From assembly GCF_015477805.1 (NCBI RefSeq), contig NZ_JADLQL010000009.1:1-38737 (forward strand): a stretch of 38,737 nucleotides of DNA, in the 5' to 3' direction. The position numbers and the translations under genes are program-made. Position 1 is the first letter of the stretch, and each line of letters begins with the position of its first letter. Source of the DNA: Nocardia flavorosea (GTDB taxonomy: Bacteria > Actinomycetota > Actinomycetes > Mycobacteriales > Mycobacteriaceae). This document shows positions 7,391 to 15,233 of this stretch, piece after piece. Under the pieces are notes generated by a model. It saw only the letters and a list, made by a program, of their open reading frames with translations. It had not been told where the DNA came from and made no database searches.

Positions 7391-9123
7391 CCACCGACGT
7401 TTTCAGCGGGCACCTTGCATCGGCGGGCACCGCGCTGGGTTTCGCCCACCGAACCGACCGGTCCTGCACCACGCCGCTGCCGCACCGCAGCACCGGCGAT
7501 CCGGTCCAGCAGATCACCGACGCATTCGACGGCGTCGCCGCGAACCTCCGCCGGCTCGCGCAATCCCTGCGGGAACGCGGGCAGACCGAGCAAGCCGACA
7601 TCATCGAGACCACCAGCTACATCGCCGACGACAACGACCTGCGCGGCACCGCGATCGAGCTCGCGCGCGGCGGCGCTCCGATCACCGTCGCGATCAAAAG
7701 GGCCGCCGACATCTACGCCGGCACACTGGCGGAACTGGACGACCCGGTCCTGGCCGAACGCGCGACCGACGTACGGCAGATCGGCCGCCGCGTACTGTCC
7801 TGGCTGCACACCGACGCCGACACTGTCCCGCACGGCCCGCTGGTGCTGCTCGGTCGCGAAATCGGCGCGGGTGACCTCCTCGAACCACAGGTCCCGGTGG
7901 TCGCGGCCGCCTCGGTCCTCGGCGGGCCCAACTCTCATGCCGCGATCGTCGCCCGCTCCCTCGGCATCCCGCTGCTGCTCGGCCTCGACGACAGCGTGCT
8001 GGACTGCCCGGACGGTGCCGAGGTCCTCATCGGCGGCGAGCACGGAACCGGCACACTCACCATCGATCCCGCACCGGACCAGCGCCGAGCCGCGCTCGAC
8101 GCCATGGACACCGATCGCGCCCGCCGGACCGCATGGTTGGCCGAGCGCGACCTGCCGAGCCGGACACTCGACGGCCACCACGTCATTCTGCGCGCCAACA
8201 TCGCCACCCCGGCCGACGCCCGGACCGCGGTGGAAGCCCGCGCCGACGGCATCGGGCTGCTACGCACCGAACTGCCGTTCTTGGACTCGACCGCCTGGCC
8301 CGGCTACCTCCAGCACACCGCCGCGCTGGCGCCGATCTTCCAGCGACTCGACGACCTGCCGGTGACCGTGCGGACCCTGGACTACGCCGACGACAAGCTG
8401 CCGCCGTTCCTCGGCGACGGCCGCACTGGCCGGATCGGACGCGGGCTGCCGTCGATGCTCGCCCAACCCGGCGCGTTCATCGAGCAGTTCCGTGCCTTGC
8501 TCGCCACCGGCGGAGCAAGCGACCTGCGCATCATGATCCCCATGGTGGCCACTGTCGACGAGCTGCAAACCTGCCGGGGACTGCTGGACCGGGCCGCTAC
8601 CGAGGCAGGTGTGCCGCCACCTCCACTCGGAGCCATGATCGAGCTGCCCGAGGCGGTCACGGCAATCGACGGTATTGCCGCGACCGCCGCGTTCCTGTCC
8701 ATCGGCAGCAACGATCTGACCTGCCAACTCCTGGGCCTGGATCGCCGCGACCCCACCGCGACCCCGGCCATGGCCGCCCATCCCACGGTCCTGCGCGCCA
8801 TCGCCGACGTGATCGACGCCGCGCACCGCCACGGGCGCCAGATATCGGTTTGCGGAGACGCGGCCGCCGACCCCCACGTCATCCCGCTACTGATCGGCCT
8901 GGGCTGCGATGTCCTCTCCGTGGCACCCGCGGCGCTCGACCGGACTCGTGCCCACATCCGCCGCCTCGACCACGCCGTCTGCGCCCAACTGGCGACCCGT
9001 GCACTCACCCAGAGCACCGCCGAACAAGTTCGGCACCTCGTCGATCACAGCTTTCCCGCCGAATCCCTAGCGGCCACCGCAACCGAGCCTTCGGCCGGCA
9101 CCGCGGGCGGGCGGAAAGCCTGA
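7387..9123 (+). CDS. ptsI: PTS Enzyme I (PEP-protein phosphotransferase) of the dha locus
   Basis: 578 residues, full length. The swivelling phosphohistidine domain has GGPNSHAAIVAR with active H184 (H189 in E. coli). The PEP-binding barrel shows GLLRTELPFL, MIPMVAT, GAMIELPEAV, SIGSNDLT and CGDAAAD. The last is a variant of the usual CGE.A motif: the catalytic Cys is kept, while Glu is Asp. It takes phosphate from PEP and feeds HPr (3197-3508). The ATG overlaps dhaL by four bases. Encoding Enzyme I inside the dha operon makes the system self-sufficient. A terminator-like hairpin follows at once. Confidence 0.93.
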   Translation: MTTDVFSGHLASAGTALGFAHRTDRSCTTPLPHRSTGDPVQQITDAFDGVAANLRRLAQSLRERGQTEQADIIETTSYIADDNDLRGTAIELARGGAPITVAIKRAADIYAGTLAELDDPVLAERATDVRQIGRRVLSWLHTDADTVPHGPLVLLGREIGAGDLLEPQVPVVAAASVLGGPNSHAAIVARSLGIPLLLGLDDSVLDCPDGAEVLIGGEHGTGTLTIDPAPDQRRAALDAMDTDRARRTAWLAERDLPSRTLDGHHVILRANIATPADARTAVEARADGIGLLRTELPFLDSTAWPGYLQHTAALAPIFQRLDDLPVTVRTLDYADDKLPPFLGDGRTGRIGRGLPSMLAQPGAFIEQFRALLATGGASDLRIMIPMVATVDELQTCRGLLDRAATEAGVPPPPLGAMIELPEAVTAIDGIAATAAFLSIGSNDLTCQLLGLDRRDPTATPAMAAHPTVLRAIADVIDAAHRHGRQISVCGDAAADPHVIPLLIGLGCDVLSVAPAALDRTRAHIRRLDHAVCAQLATRALTQSTAEQVRHLVDHSFPAESLAATATEPSAGTAGGRKA

Positions 9124-9125
9124 CT

Positions 9126-9152
9126 CCGGTCCGACCGTCCTTGCCGGACCGG
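9126..9152 (+). terminator. Probable terminator of the dha operon
   Basis: Perfect 8-bp stem CCGGTCCG / CGGACCGG with an 11-base loop, starting 3 bases after the ptsI stop. There is no U-run, as is common for actinobacterial terminators. Confidence 0.65.
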
Positions 9153-9432
9153 GGCAGCAGGACGCGGAGATCCGGACCTCGCGCCCGTCGATATGAAGTG
9201 CTCATTCCCAGGCGCTCGGTGCTCTGAATACCGGGTATTTGTGTGGCCGGCTTCGGCGCGATTGTCCTTCCGTTCGCACTTGCCGAGGCGCGGCCGGGAG
9301 CCGGTACCTGCGTACTCGGACAGGTCGAGGTTCAGCGCGGGCGATGGATTTCTCGTTCCCGACACCACGGCCGATGAGTTTGTGGCCGCCGGCCGGTCCA
9401 ATCTCCTGACACTTCCAGGAAAGGACACCGCT

Positions 9433-10038
9433 ATGCCGGAGCTTCTCGTCGACTTCATCACCTCTCTCGATGGCTATGCATCGGGGGAGGGTTGGCCCGG
9501 GTTCTGGGGTCTGGAAAGCCCGGAGTACCTCGCGTGGCTCGGCGAGCAGCCCGAGGTCACCTACCTGATGGGAGCGAACACCTACCGCCTGATGTCGGGT
9601 TTCGCCGCCGGCGAGGTCCCGGATGGTCAAGACGAGTTCCGGCCCGAAGAAGAGGCGTCCGTCGATGAGCTCACCCGAGCGTCCAAGGTGGTGTTCTCCT
9701 CCTCGCTCGTGGAGCCGCTGACGTGGGCCAATTCCACGCTGGTTCGCGACGACGCCGTGGCGGCGGTCCGCGCCATGAAGTCGAGTGGTTCGGGGCTGCT
9801 CAGCACGATCGGCAGCCTCGGCCTGAGCCGGTCCCTGCTGCGAGCCGGCCTCGTCGACCGGTTCCGGGTGGTGATGTTCCCGGTGATCACCGGGGCGACG
9901 GGTGCGGAACGCATCTACGACGGCTATCCGGACGTCGCGCTTGAGATGATCGAGCACCGCACCTTCGACGGCGGCATCCAGTTGGTCGAGTACAAGCCCC
10001 GCGTGCTCGAGCACCCGCCGCTCGGTGCCCCTGCGTGA
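9433..10038 (+). CDS. RibD C-terminal/dihydrofolate-reductase-like family protein
   Basis: 201 residues, stand-alone RibD_C/DHFR-fold reductase. Family features: the start PELLVDFITSLDGYASGEGW, MGANTYRLMSG, the NADPH-site-like GSLGLSRSLLRAGLVDRFRV, and the end VITGATGAERIYDGYPDVAL. Members are NADPH-dependent reductases of mostly unknown substrate. ATG 9433 follows AGGAAAGGA. It stands alone, with a terminator upstream and decayed DNA downstream. A short relic of a paralogue's tail lies at 11327-11400. Confidence 0.88.
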   Translation: MPELLVDFITSLDGYASGEGWPGFWGLESPEYLAWLGEQPEVTYLMGANTYRLMSGFAAGEVPDGQDEFRPEEEASVDELTRASKVVFSSSLVEPLTWANSTLVRDDAVAAVRAMKSSGSGLLSTIGSLGLSRSLLRAGLVDRFRVVMFPVITGATGAERIYDGYPDVALEMIEHRTFDGGIQLVEYKPRVLEHPPLGAPA

Positions 10039-10039
10039 C

Positions 10040-10336
10040 GCCGCCCCGTCCGTGGGCCCGGCCGGCGCCCGGGGAGCTCACCGGGATGGACGATCTTCCC
10101 GATGTCGTGTGTGGCCGCACCGAACAGCACGGCCGCCCGGCCGAATCGTGCCGCGCTGTGCTCGTGCGCGACCCAGTCGGCCGATTGCCAGGCCACATCG
10201 TGGACCGCGCGCAGATGGGCACCGATCGTGGCGGCGCGTCGAGGTTCCCGAGAACAGTCTCGACCTGCTCCGGCAACGATCCGAGCGGCGGATCGCCCCG
10301 GCCGGACAGGGCTCGCTGCAACAGATCGGAGGTCAC
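10040..10336 (-). pseudogene. HD-domain phosphohydrolase relic, frameshifted and 3'-truncated
   Basis: A GTG at 10336 opens a frame (TSDLLQRALSGRGDPPLGSL ... ETVLGNLDAP). A frameshift near 10230 moves the protein to another frame: RRAATIGAHLRAVHDVAWQS, then AAVLFGAATHDIGKIVHPGE. The HDIGK metal motif plus HPGEL marks an HD-domain family. A further frame change occurs after the HPGEL motif, and the remainder is lost where the reductase gene begins. It cannot make a full protein. Confidence 0.65.
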
Positions 10337-10764
10337 CGCAGTGACTGTGAATACTGGCCGACGGGCGCTCCGACGATCGTTCGCCGACGAGCGGTTCGGG
10401 CAGTTCGCCGGGCAGAAGTTGCGCGAGGTCGCGCTGCTCGAGTGGCGTCCAGTGGGCCGCCCTGGCTACTGGCCCGACGAACCGAGCCGTCCGGTACGGG
10501 TGTGGGCCGGTTCTGCTGCTGCGAATCCGTCGAGTATGCCGGCGTAGTGGGTGCCGTCGTAAGGGGTGGGGGAGGGGTGGCGGCTGGTGCCTGTGGTGTC
10601 TGTCAGCAGTGGGAATACCGACCTCCGCAGGCAGGCGACAATATGGGCGACCGGTTGCGCCATCCCGGTTCGACCGGCACACCCGACGGTTCACAGCTCG
10701 GGGCGGTCGAGTTCGACCTCCGATGTTCCAGCGCCTCGTTCGTGTAGAAACCCGGGAGATCTCG
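10337..10764. other. Decayed coding DNA upstream of the CAP gene
   Basis: No intact gene. On the minus strand a protein-like stretch can be read only by changing frame: PYDGTHYAGILDGFAAAEPA, then RFVGPVARAAHWTPLEQRDL, between about 10560 and 10375. I do not recognise it. It was probably the gene upstream of the HD relic. The promoter of the CAP gene should lie in the last 100 bases, but no clear boxes were seen. Confidence 0.4.
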
Positions 10765-11319
10765 ATGGGTCCAGGTAAGTCGCTCGCTGCAATAGTGCTC
10801 ACCGTGGCGGTCGCCACGTCCGGTGTGGTCGGTGCCACCGCCGGCGCGGAACCGAATTATCTGTGTACGGATGCGGCGTATCGTGCGGAAATGCTGGAGC
10901 TGCACAACAACTTCCGGGCCACGCACCACGCGCCCGGCCTGCAACTCGACGAGAAGCTGAACCGGCTGGCCGAGGACTGGGCGCAGCGGCTCGCCGCCAC
11001 GCATACATTCGAACACCGGCCGGACAACGAATTCGGCGAGAACCTGTACATGATGCGAGGCAACGGCGGCGCCTTCGCCGGCGCGGAATCGGCCTTCCGG
11101 GCGTGGGCGGACGAGGAAGAAGCGGTATACGACTACAACAAGCCCGGGTTCAGCATGGAGACCGGGCATTTCACTCAGGTCGTCTGGAAGGCGACCGAAC
11201 GGCTCGGGGTGGCGCGCGCCTGCAATCCGGAATCGGGAGAGACCTATGTGGTCGCCAACTACGACCCGGCCGGAAACTATGAGGGCCGCTTCCCCGAAAA
11301 CGTCCTGCGGCCTTCGTGA
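10765..11319 (+). CDS. Secreted CAP-domain (SCP/PR-1-like) protein
   Basis: 184 residues with a signal peptide (LAAIVLTVAVATSGVVGATA, cleavage near AGAEP). The CAP domain has MLELHNNFRATHHAPGLQLD, an EFGENLYM segment, the signature GHFTQVVWKAT and the closing NYDPAGNYEGRFPENV. The conserved His and Glu residues of the CAP cavity are present. Two cysteines (LCTDAA and ARACNPES) may pair. ATG 10765 has GGGAG 6 bases upstream. The protein is exported and its molecular function is unknown. Bacterial members have been linked to lipid binding or stress. Confidence 0.9.
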   Translation: MGPGKSLAAIVLTVAVATSGVVGATAGAEPNYLCTDAAYRAEMLELHNNFRATHHAPGLQLDEKLNRLAEDWAQRLAATHTFEHRPDNEFGENLYMMRGNGGAFAGAESAFRAWADEEEAVYDYNKPGFSMETGHFTQVVWKATERLGVARACNPESGETYVVANYDPAGNYEGRFPENVLRPS

Positions 11320-11326
11320 GCCCGGG

Positions 11327-11400
11327 GCCACGGGCGGGGAACGTATCTACGACGGCTGTCCGGACATCACCCTGCCCGCGGCCGGCCCGGCGGGTGTCGA
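11327..11400 (+). pseudogene. Tail relic of a RibD/DHFR-like gene
   Basis: The plus strand reads ATGGERIYDGCPDITLP just after the CAP stop. This matches the tail of the reductase at 9433-10038 (ATGAERIYDGYPDVAL) in both protein and DNA. Only some 50-70 bases remain and there is no start. It looks like the 3' remnant of a second copy. Confidence 0.55.
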
Positions 11401-11403
11401 GAC

Positions 11404-12714
11404 TCATCCGCCGGGTTGCTCGCGAGGTTCGCGGCCACTGCGCGGTTTCCGCAACAATGCGCGGCCGCGTTCCGGTGTGAGGCTGTCCGCCAGAACAGGG
11501 TCGGCGAGCAACGCGACCGGCGCGATGTGGTCCGGAGTGCGCGGCTGCCAGTGCGCCATCGCGGCTTCGAGCGCCTGCCACAGTGTCGCCGGGTCGGAGT
11601 GGTGTTCGGCGAGCGCGTTCCGTACCGCGGTGTCGAAGGCCGGGTTTCCGTAGGAGAGGTGATAGCCCGGCTGCTGCACCCGCGCCTGATGCTCGTCGAG
11701 GGCACTTCCGATCTCGAGCCCTTCGTCGTTCTCGGCATTTTCGAGAATCCGGGCGACCTCGAGCGCGGAGTACGGCGAGGATTCATCGTCGGCGTGTTGC
11801 CGGCCGATTTCGAGGGCTACGCGGTGCCCGGCCAGCGCACCGTCTGCCCGAGACCGGGCGATCTCGAGCGCGGAGCCATACCAGGGTTCTTTACGCGTGT
11901 GCTGCAGGAACACGCACGGCAGGAACTCTTCGGTGAACAGTGAACCGGTGAAGAATCCGTCCGGGACGGAATCCGGGGCCAGTAACCGCGAAAGCAGCCG
12001 GGATGCCTCGTAGGCGGCGGAGGTGGCGAGGAACATCTGGAGCTGGACTCCGAGGACCGTGCTGCGTGGACGCCCGAACTCTTGGGCTTTCTCCAGCGCC
12101 GTCATCGCTGCGTCGATGTTCCCGGAAAGTGCCTCTTCCCGCGCCTGCTCCACCACCAGATCCCAGCTGTCACGAGTCGCGCCCGCCGGCCGGCGAATCT
12201 GGTGAAAGCTGCGGTACAGCGACTCCATGAGCGAAGTGAACGACGGATGCCGCTGCGGGAATTCACCCCAGGAACACACGCTGTAGGCGGCCCACTCGCC
12301 GTTCTCGTCACGGTCGGCCGGGTCGAGGAACAGCACTTCCTCGCCGGCGTGACGCGAGATCAGCAGTCCGCGAGTGAACGGGTCACCCGGTGCGTCGACC
12401 GGAGCCTCGATGGCCAGGTCGGCCCACGACTCCCAGCGCGGATCGAGATCACGCAACCACCCGAGATCGCTGGTGTCACGCATCTCCCGCACGAATTCCC
12501 CGGCATGGCGCCATCCGTCCGTGGTCAGCAGGAAGCTGCGATAGGAGGGCGGCAACCGCACGCCGAGTCGCTCCTCGGCCGCCGCGACATCGGCCTCGGC
12601 GGCCGGCGCGTACCCGAGCCAGCGCTGCCGCACCACTTCGGAATCCAGCTCACCGGGATCACCGGCGGTGATCCATTCCTCGCTCCACAGCTCCAGCCAC
12701 GGTCTCCAGTTCAT
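11404..12714 (-). CDS. SMI1/KNR4 (SUKH) superfamily protein
   Basis: 436 residues. The N-terminal SUKH domain (about 1-170) has the family core AAAEERLGVRLPPSYRSFLL followed by TTDGW, and later GLLISRHAGEEVLFLDP and WGEFPQRHPSF. The second half is helical, repeat-like and Ala/Leu/Glu-rich, without a recognised family. Many SUKH proteins are immunity proteins against polymorphic toxins. No matching toxin adjoins it, so it may be an orphan immunity gene. ATG 12714 has GGGGA just upstream, and earlier starts add no domain. Single gene, convergent with the CAP gene. Confidence 0.8.
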   Translation of the reverse strand: MNWRPWLELWSEEWITAGDPGELDSEVVRQRWLGYAPAAEADVAAAEERLGVRLPPSYRSFLLTTDGWRHAGEFVREMRDTSDLGWLRDLDPRWESWADLAIEAPVDAPGDPFTRGLLISRHAGEEVLFLDPADRDENGEWAAYSVCSWGEFPQRHPSFTSLMESLYRSFHQIRRPAGATRDSWDLVVEQAREEALSGNIDAAMTALEKAQEFGRPRSTVLGVQLQMFLATSAAYEASRLLSRLLAPDSVPDGFFTGSLFTEEFLPCVFLQHTRKEPWYGSALEIARSRADGALAGHRVALEIGRQHADDESSPYSALEVARILENAENDEGLEIGSALDEHQARVQQPGYHLSYGNPAFDTAVRNALAEHHSDPATLWQALEAAMAHWQPRTPDHIAPVALLADPVLADSLTPERGRALLRKPRSGREPREQPGG

Positions 12715-12829
12715 TCCCCGAACGCTACGAGTCGCCGCCGACAAGTTCAGCACGCGTGCAGGGCTGCTCGATCCGCTGTGCTCATCGCAAGAGCAGCGGC
12801 GTCCCGACGGACTTACCGGCGTGACCTGG

Positions 12830-13234
12830 TCAGAATGCCGAGCCCGTGGGCGCCTTGGCATTCGGATCGTAGGTCACAGCTCTGCTGTAGATGATCTCGA
12901 CCGGTTCCCGCGGAATTCTGATGCGGTTCGGGACGATAGCAACGTCGGAGTCCTCCGGTACATCGACGATCATCGGGAAACACTCGGCTCCGGTGACCTG
13001 AACGGTCTCATGCGGTTTCATCATCACGTTGAACGGAACCCACGATTGCGAATACCCACCCACAACCTGGCATACCTGCCACGATTCGATGAGGTAGTGC
13101 TGATCGGTGTCGTTTCGGCAGGTGGTGCCCCCGCAACTCACACCGGGTGGGAAGGGTTGCGCATGTGCTGCTCCGCCCGAGACGACGAACGCAGCGCACG
13201 TCAGACTCGCGACCGCCAGAATGGACTTGAACAT
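12830..13234 (-). CDS. Small secreted protein of unknown function
   Basis: 134 residues, not recognised. It has a clear signal peptide (ILAVASLTCAAFVVSGGAAHA, cleavage before QPFPPG). The mature part of about 110 residues has four cysteines (SCGGTTC, WQVCQVV, GAECFP) that could form two disulphides, and a short PNRIRIPREPVEIIY strand region. ATG 13234 is preceded by GAAAGGAA at good spacing. No link to its neighbours is evident. Confidence 0.75.
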   Translation of the reverse strand: MFKSILAVASLTCAAFVVSGGAAHAQPFPPGVSCGGTTCRNDTDQHYLIESWQVCQVVGGYSQSWVPFNVMMKPHETVQVTGAECFPMIVDVPEDSDVAIVPNRIRIPREPVEIIYSRAVTYDPNAKAPTGSAF

Positions 13235-13339
13235 GTGTGGTTCCTTTCGCCGTTTGTGCGTAGCGGAATGGCGACAACCGGCAGACGCGCGAATATCATC
13301 GCTTGCGAACATATCCCGGCATGGGGACTCGGCGGCTGA

Positions 13340-13405
13340 CCGCGTTTCCCGAGGACGGGAATCCGTACGGTCCGATCGGCCTGCTCGACAGGTTTCGACT
13401 TCGGG
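13340..13405 (+). pseudogene. Possible tail relic of a CBM6-kinase-like gene
   Basis: The plus strand reads FPEDGNPYGPIGLLDRFRL, close to the end of the kinase at 1469-3085 (APEDGNPYGP ... VDWFRFEL), apparently with a short internal loss. No start or upstream homology remains. The call rests on about 60 bases and is tentative. The rest of 13235-13461 shows no gene. Confidence 0.3.
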
Positions 13406-13461
13406 CGTGCCTACCGACCGCGGTCGGCCGCCGACGCCTGGTCCATCGGACGGAGTACCGC

Positions 13462-13986
13462 CTATGCCCGCCCGGGTTGTTCCAGAGCTGCGGTGAAGGC
13501 CGTCAGTGCTGGCTCGTCGAACAGCACGAACCGTACATATGCGACAGCTGTTTCGGCGGCGCCCACCGTCTCGACCGCAATTCGGGCACCGTCCTCGATC
13601 GGCCAGCCGAAGACGCCGGTAGAGATCGCCGGGAAGGCAACCGTCTCGGCACCCAGCCCGGCTGCCACACGCAGAGATTCGCTGTAGCAGGAGGCGAGCA
13701 ACGCCGAGCGATCCTCGGTGGCCGACCATACCGGGCCCACGGTGTGAATCACCCAGCGCGCGGGCAGCCGTCCCGCGGTCGTCGCCACCGCCTGCCCGGT
13801 CGGCAGCCCCTTGCCGAGGTGCGCGGCGCGCAGGTCTCGGCACTCCGAGAGGATCTCGGGTCCGCCTTTGCGGTGGATGGCGCCGTCGACTCCGCCGCCA
13901 CCCAGCAGCGAGGAATTCGCGGCGTTGACCACCGCGTCGACATGCTGTTCGGTGATGTCCCCGCGCACTGCCTCCATTCGCGTCAT
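13462..13986 (-). CDS. Macrodomain (ADP-ribose-binding/hydrolase) protein
   Basis: 174 residues, a single macrodomain. Diagnostic motifs: GDITEQHVDAVVNAANSSLL, GGGGVDGAIHRKGGPEIL, an IHTVGPVW strand and AFPAISTGVFGWP. The asparagine of VNAAN and the glycine-rich loop that binds ADP-ribose are intact. Members remove ADP-ribose or O-acetyl-ADP-ribose. ATG 13986 starts two residues before the first strand; a second ATG at 13977 is possible. It stands alone beside a broken phosphotransferase gene. Confidence 0.92.
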   Translation of the reverse strand: MTRMEAVRGDITEQHVDAVVNAANSSLLGGGGVDGAIHRKGGPEILSECRDLRAAHLGKGLPTGQAVATTAGRLPARWVIHTVGPVWSATEDRSALLASCYSESLRVAAGLGAETVAFPAISTGVFGWPIEDGARIAVETVGAAETAVAYVRFVLFDEPALTAFTAALEQPGRA

Positions 13987-14028
13987 CGGTCCATTGTGCT
14001 GGTATGGCCGTCCACGATGCCAGCGGAT

Positions 14029-14373
14029 ATGAGTACCGATCACGCTCGCCATCCATCCCGTTCGCACCGCCTCGGTACAGTGCTGCAAGAGCAACATCCC
14101 GACCTCGCGGGTTTGCCCATCCGCGAGGTGGCGGGTGGCTGGGGCAACCAGATGTGGCGTCTCGGCGACGAGCTGGCCGTGCGTATGCAGCGCATGGAAC
14201 CCACCCCCGACCTGCAGCTGAAGGAGCGGCGGTGGCTTCCCGTGCTGGCCCCGCGCCTGCCGCTGCCGACCCCGGTGCGATGCGGTGAGCCGTCCGAACG
14301 CGGGCATTCCGACAGCCTCGACCCGACCCTACGAGGTACCGGCGGCCGATCAGGCCGGGATACCCGAAAGTGA
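14029..14373 (+). pseudogene. Aminoglycoside phosphotransferase family relic (N-terminal third)
   Basis: ATG 14029 begins a frame with the N-lobe of an APH/choline-kinase-like enzyme: LQEQHPDLAGLPIREVAGGW, NQMWRLGDELAVRMQRME, LQLKERRWLPVLAPRLPLPT and PVRCGEPSER. Homology stops near 14310 and the frame ends at 14373. The whole C-lobe with the catalytic HxD motif is missing. Full-length members have about 300 residues, so this cannot be active. Confidence 0.75.
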
Positions 14374-14461
14374 GCATTACACCGGCCGATACGACATTAT
14401 GGTCGCAGATCTGACTACTCAGGTCGCACACTGCGTTTTTCGACTGATCAGGGATCTACAC

Positions 14462-14824
14462 GTGCATAGTTCGAAGATATTGACCCGCACCGTGCTCGGC
14501 AGCGTCGTTGCCCCACTGCTCATTGTCGGGTCGGGGGGCGCCGCCGCGGCCGAGCCCGCCCCGGCGCCCGCGCCGGTGCAAGCCCCCGATGCTCCGGGAT
14601 CCGGGGAGGTGGCGCCCATCGCGGCGTGCATGGCGCCCGGTGATTCCATCGAGCTCCGAGCCGGCCTGGGTGCTCTGCTCGGGACCGGGAGCGGCGCGAT
14701 CGCGGGTCTGCCCGTCTTCTTTGTCGGGGCCATCCCGTTCGGGATCATCGGCGGCGTGATCGGCGCGATGGTCGGCTCGACCACCTACGCGCAGGACGCC
14801 TGGCGGGCTCCGCAAGGCTGCTGA
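14462..14824 (+). CDS. Small secreted or membrane glycine-rich protein
   Basis: 120 residues, family not recognised. It has a signal peptide (LTRTVLGSVVAPLLIVGSGG, cleavage near AAAAEP), a Pro/Ala linker and a C-terminal glycine-zipper-like hydrophobic stretch (LPVFFVGAIPFGIIGGVIGAMVGSTT). Two cysteines are present (AACMAPG and the C-terminal residue). GTG 14462 is chosen because GGGA lies 7 bases upstream and the signal peptide starts at once; an ATG at 14399 would add 21 residues. Its last 29 codons are repeated at 26015-26089 with a 12-base in-frame deletion. Confidence 0.65.
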   Translation: MHSSKILTRTVLGSVVAPLLIVGSGGAAAAEPAPAPAPVQAPDAPGSGEVAPIAACMAPGDSIELRAGLGALLGTGSGAIAGLPVFFVGAIPFGIIGGVIGAMVGSTTYAQDAWRAPQGC

Positions 14825-14964
14825 CCGGACGGGGCCGCGGGGTCAGCCCTTGACCGGGTAGGTGGCGTCGAGCCATTCGGTGAACGAAGGTCGGTCGATT
14901 CGGGCGTGCGACCGGCTACCGACTCGCGGTCCTCCAGCAGCGCCCGATACAACCCGACCAGGAA
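14737..14964. repeat. Dispersed repeat A, copy 1
   Basis: Matches 26015-26231 in the same orientation, at about 80-90% by eye. It spans the end of the small secreted-protein gene and the 3' end of a minus-strand gene relic. Copy 2 lacks 12 bases (GCGATGGTCGGC) lying between two TCGGC words and has lost the minus-strand stop codon. Confidence 0.75.
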
Positions 14965-14978
14965 GTCGTGATTTGATC
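14843..14978 (-). pseudogene. 3' relic of an unidentified minus-strand gene
   Basis: The minus strand ends FTEWLDATYPVKG and a stop at 14843-14845. An adjacent frame reads HDFLVGLYRALLEDRESVAG, so the coding signal changes frame within about 130 bases. The related copy at 26117-26236 has RPDFVRRWLDATYPVKG. Family unknown. Only the tail survives. Confidence 0.45.
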
Positions 14979-15029
14979 CAGCCGAAAGCGATCGAGTGGC
15001 TCACGGCGCGAAAGACATCCTCTAAGTAG

Positions 15030-15224
15030 GCAGACCTTGCCGACTATCGTGGCAGACTCCTGGATGCGGTCGATGGCTTCTCAGCTCTTGTGTGGTCAGC
15101 GCGTGACGCTCACCGGCAAAGCTCGGCCACCCGACTTCGCGAAGAGTCGGCCACGGTGGAGTACGGGGCGAATTTGCCGATGCTCGCCGACCGGGTGGGC
15201 CGGGAAATATCCGGTTGTAAGTGA
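15030..15224 (+). pseudogene. 5'-truncated coding fragment, unidentified
   Basis: An open stretch of 64 codons with good protein character (LADYRGRLLDAVDGFSALVW, then EYGANLPMLADRVGREISGC) ends at a TGA at 15222-15224. A TAG at 15027-15029 precedes it, and there is no usable start near the front. It reads like the C-terminus of a helical protein. No family is recognised. Confidence 0.45.
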
Positions 15225-15233
15225 GCGCGGCCA

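Noticed and set aside
8133..9227. 364-codon plus-strand frame overlapping ptsI
   Set aside because: Arg/Pro-rich shadow frame. Enzyme I motifs are in the other frame.
9193..9432. Upstream extension of the RibD-like gene from an ATG at 9193
   Set aside because: Adds 80 residues unlike the family. ATG 9433 has a good RBS and matches the domain start.
13303..14028. Long plus-strand frame leading into the phosphotransferase relic
   Set aside because: The part before 14029 is antisense to the macrodomain gene and has no homology. Only the part after 14029 is protein-like.
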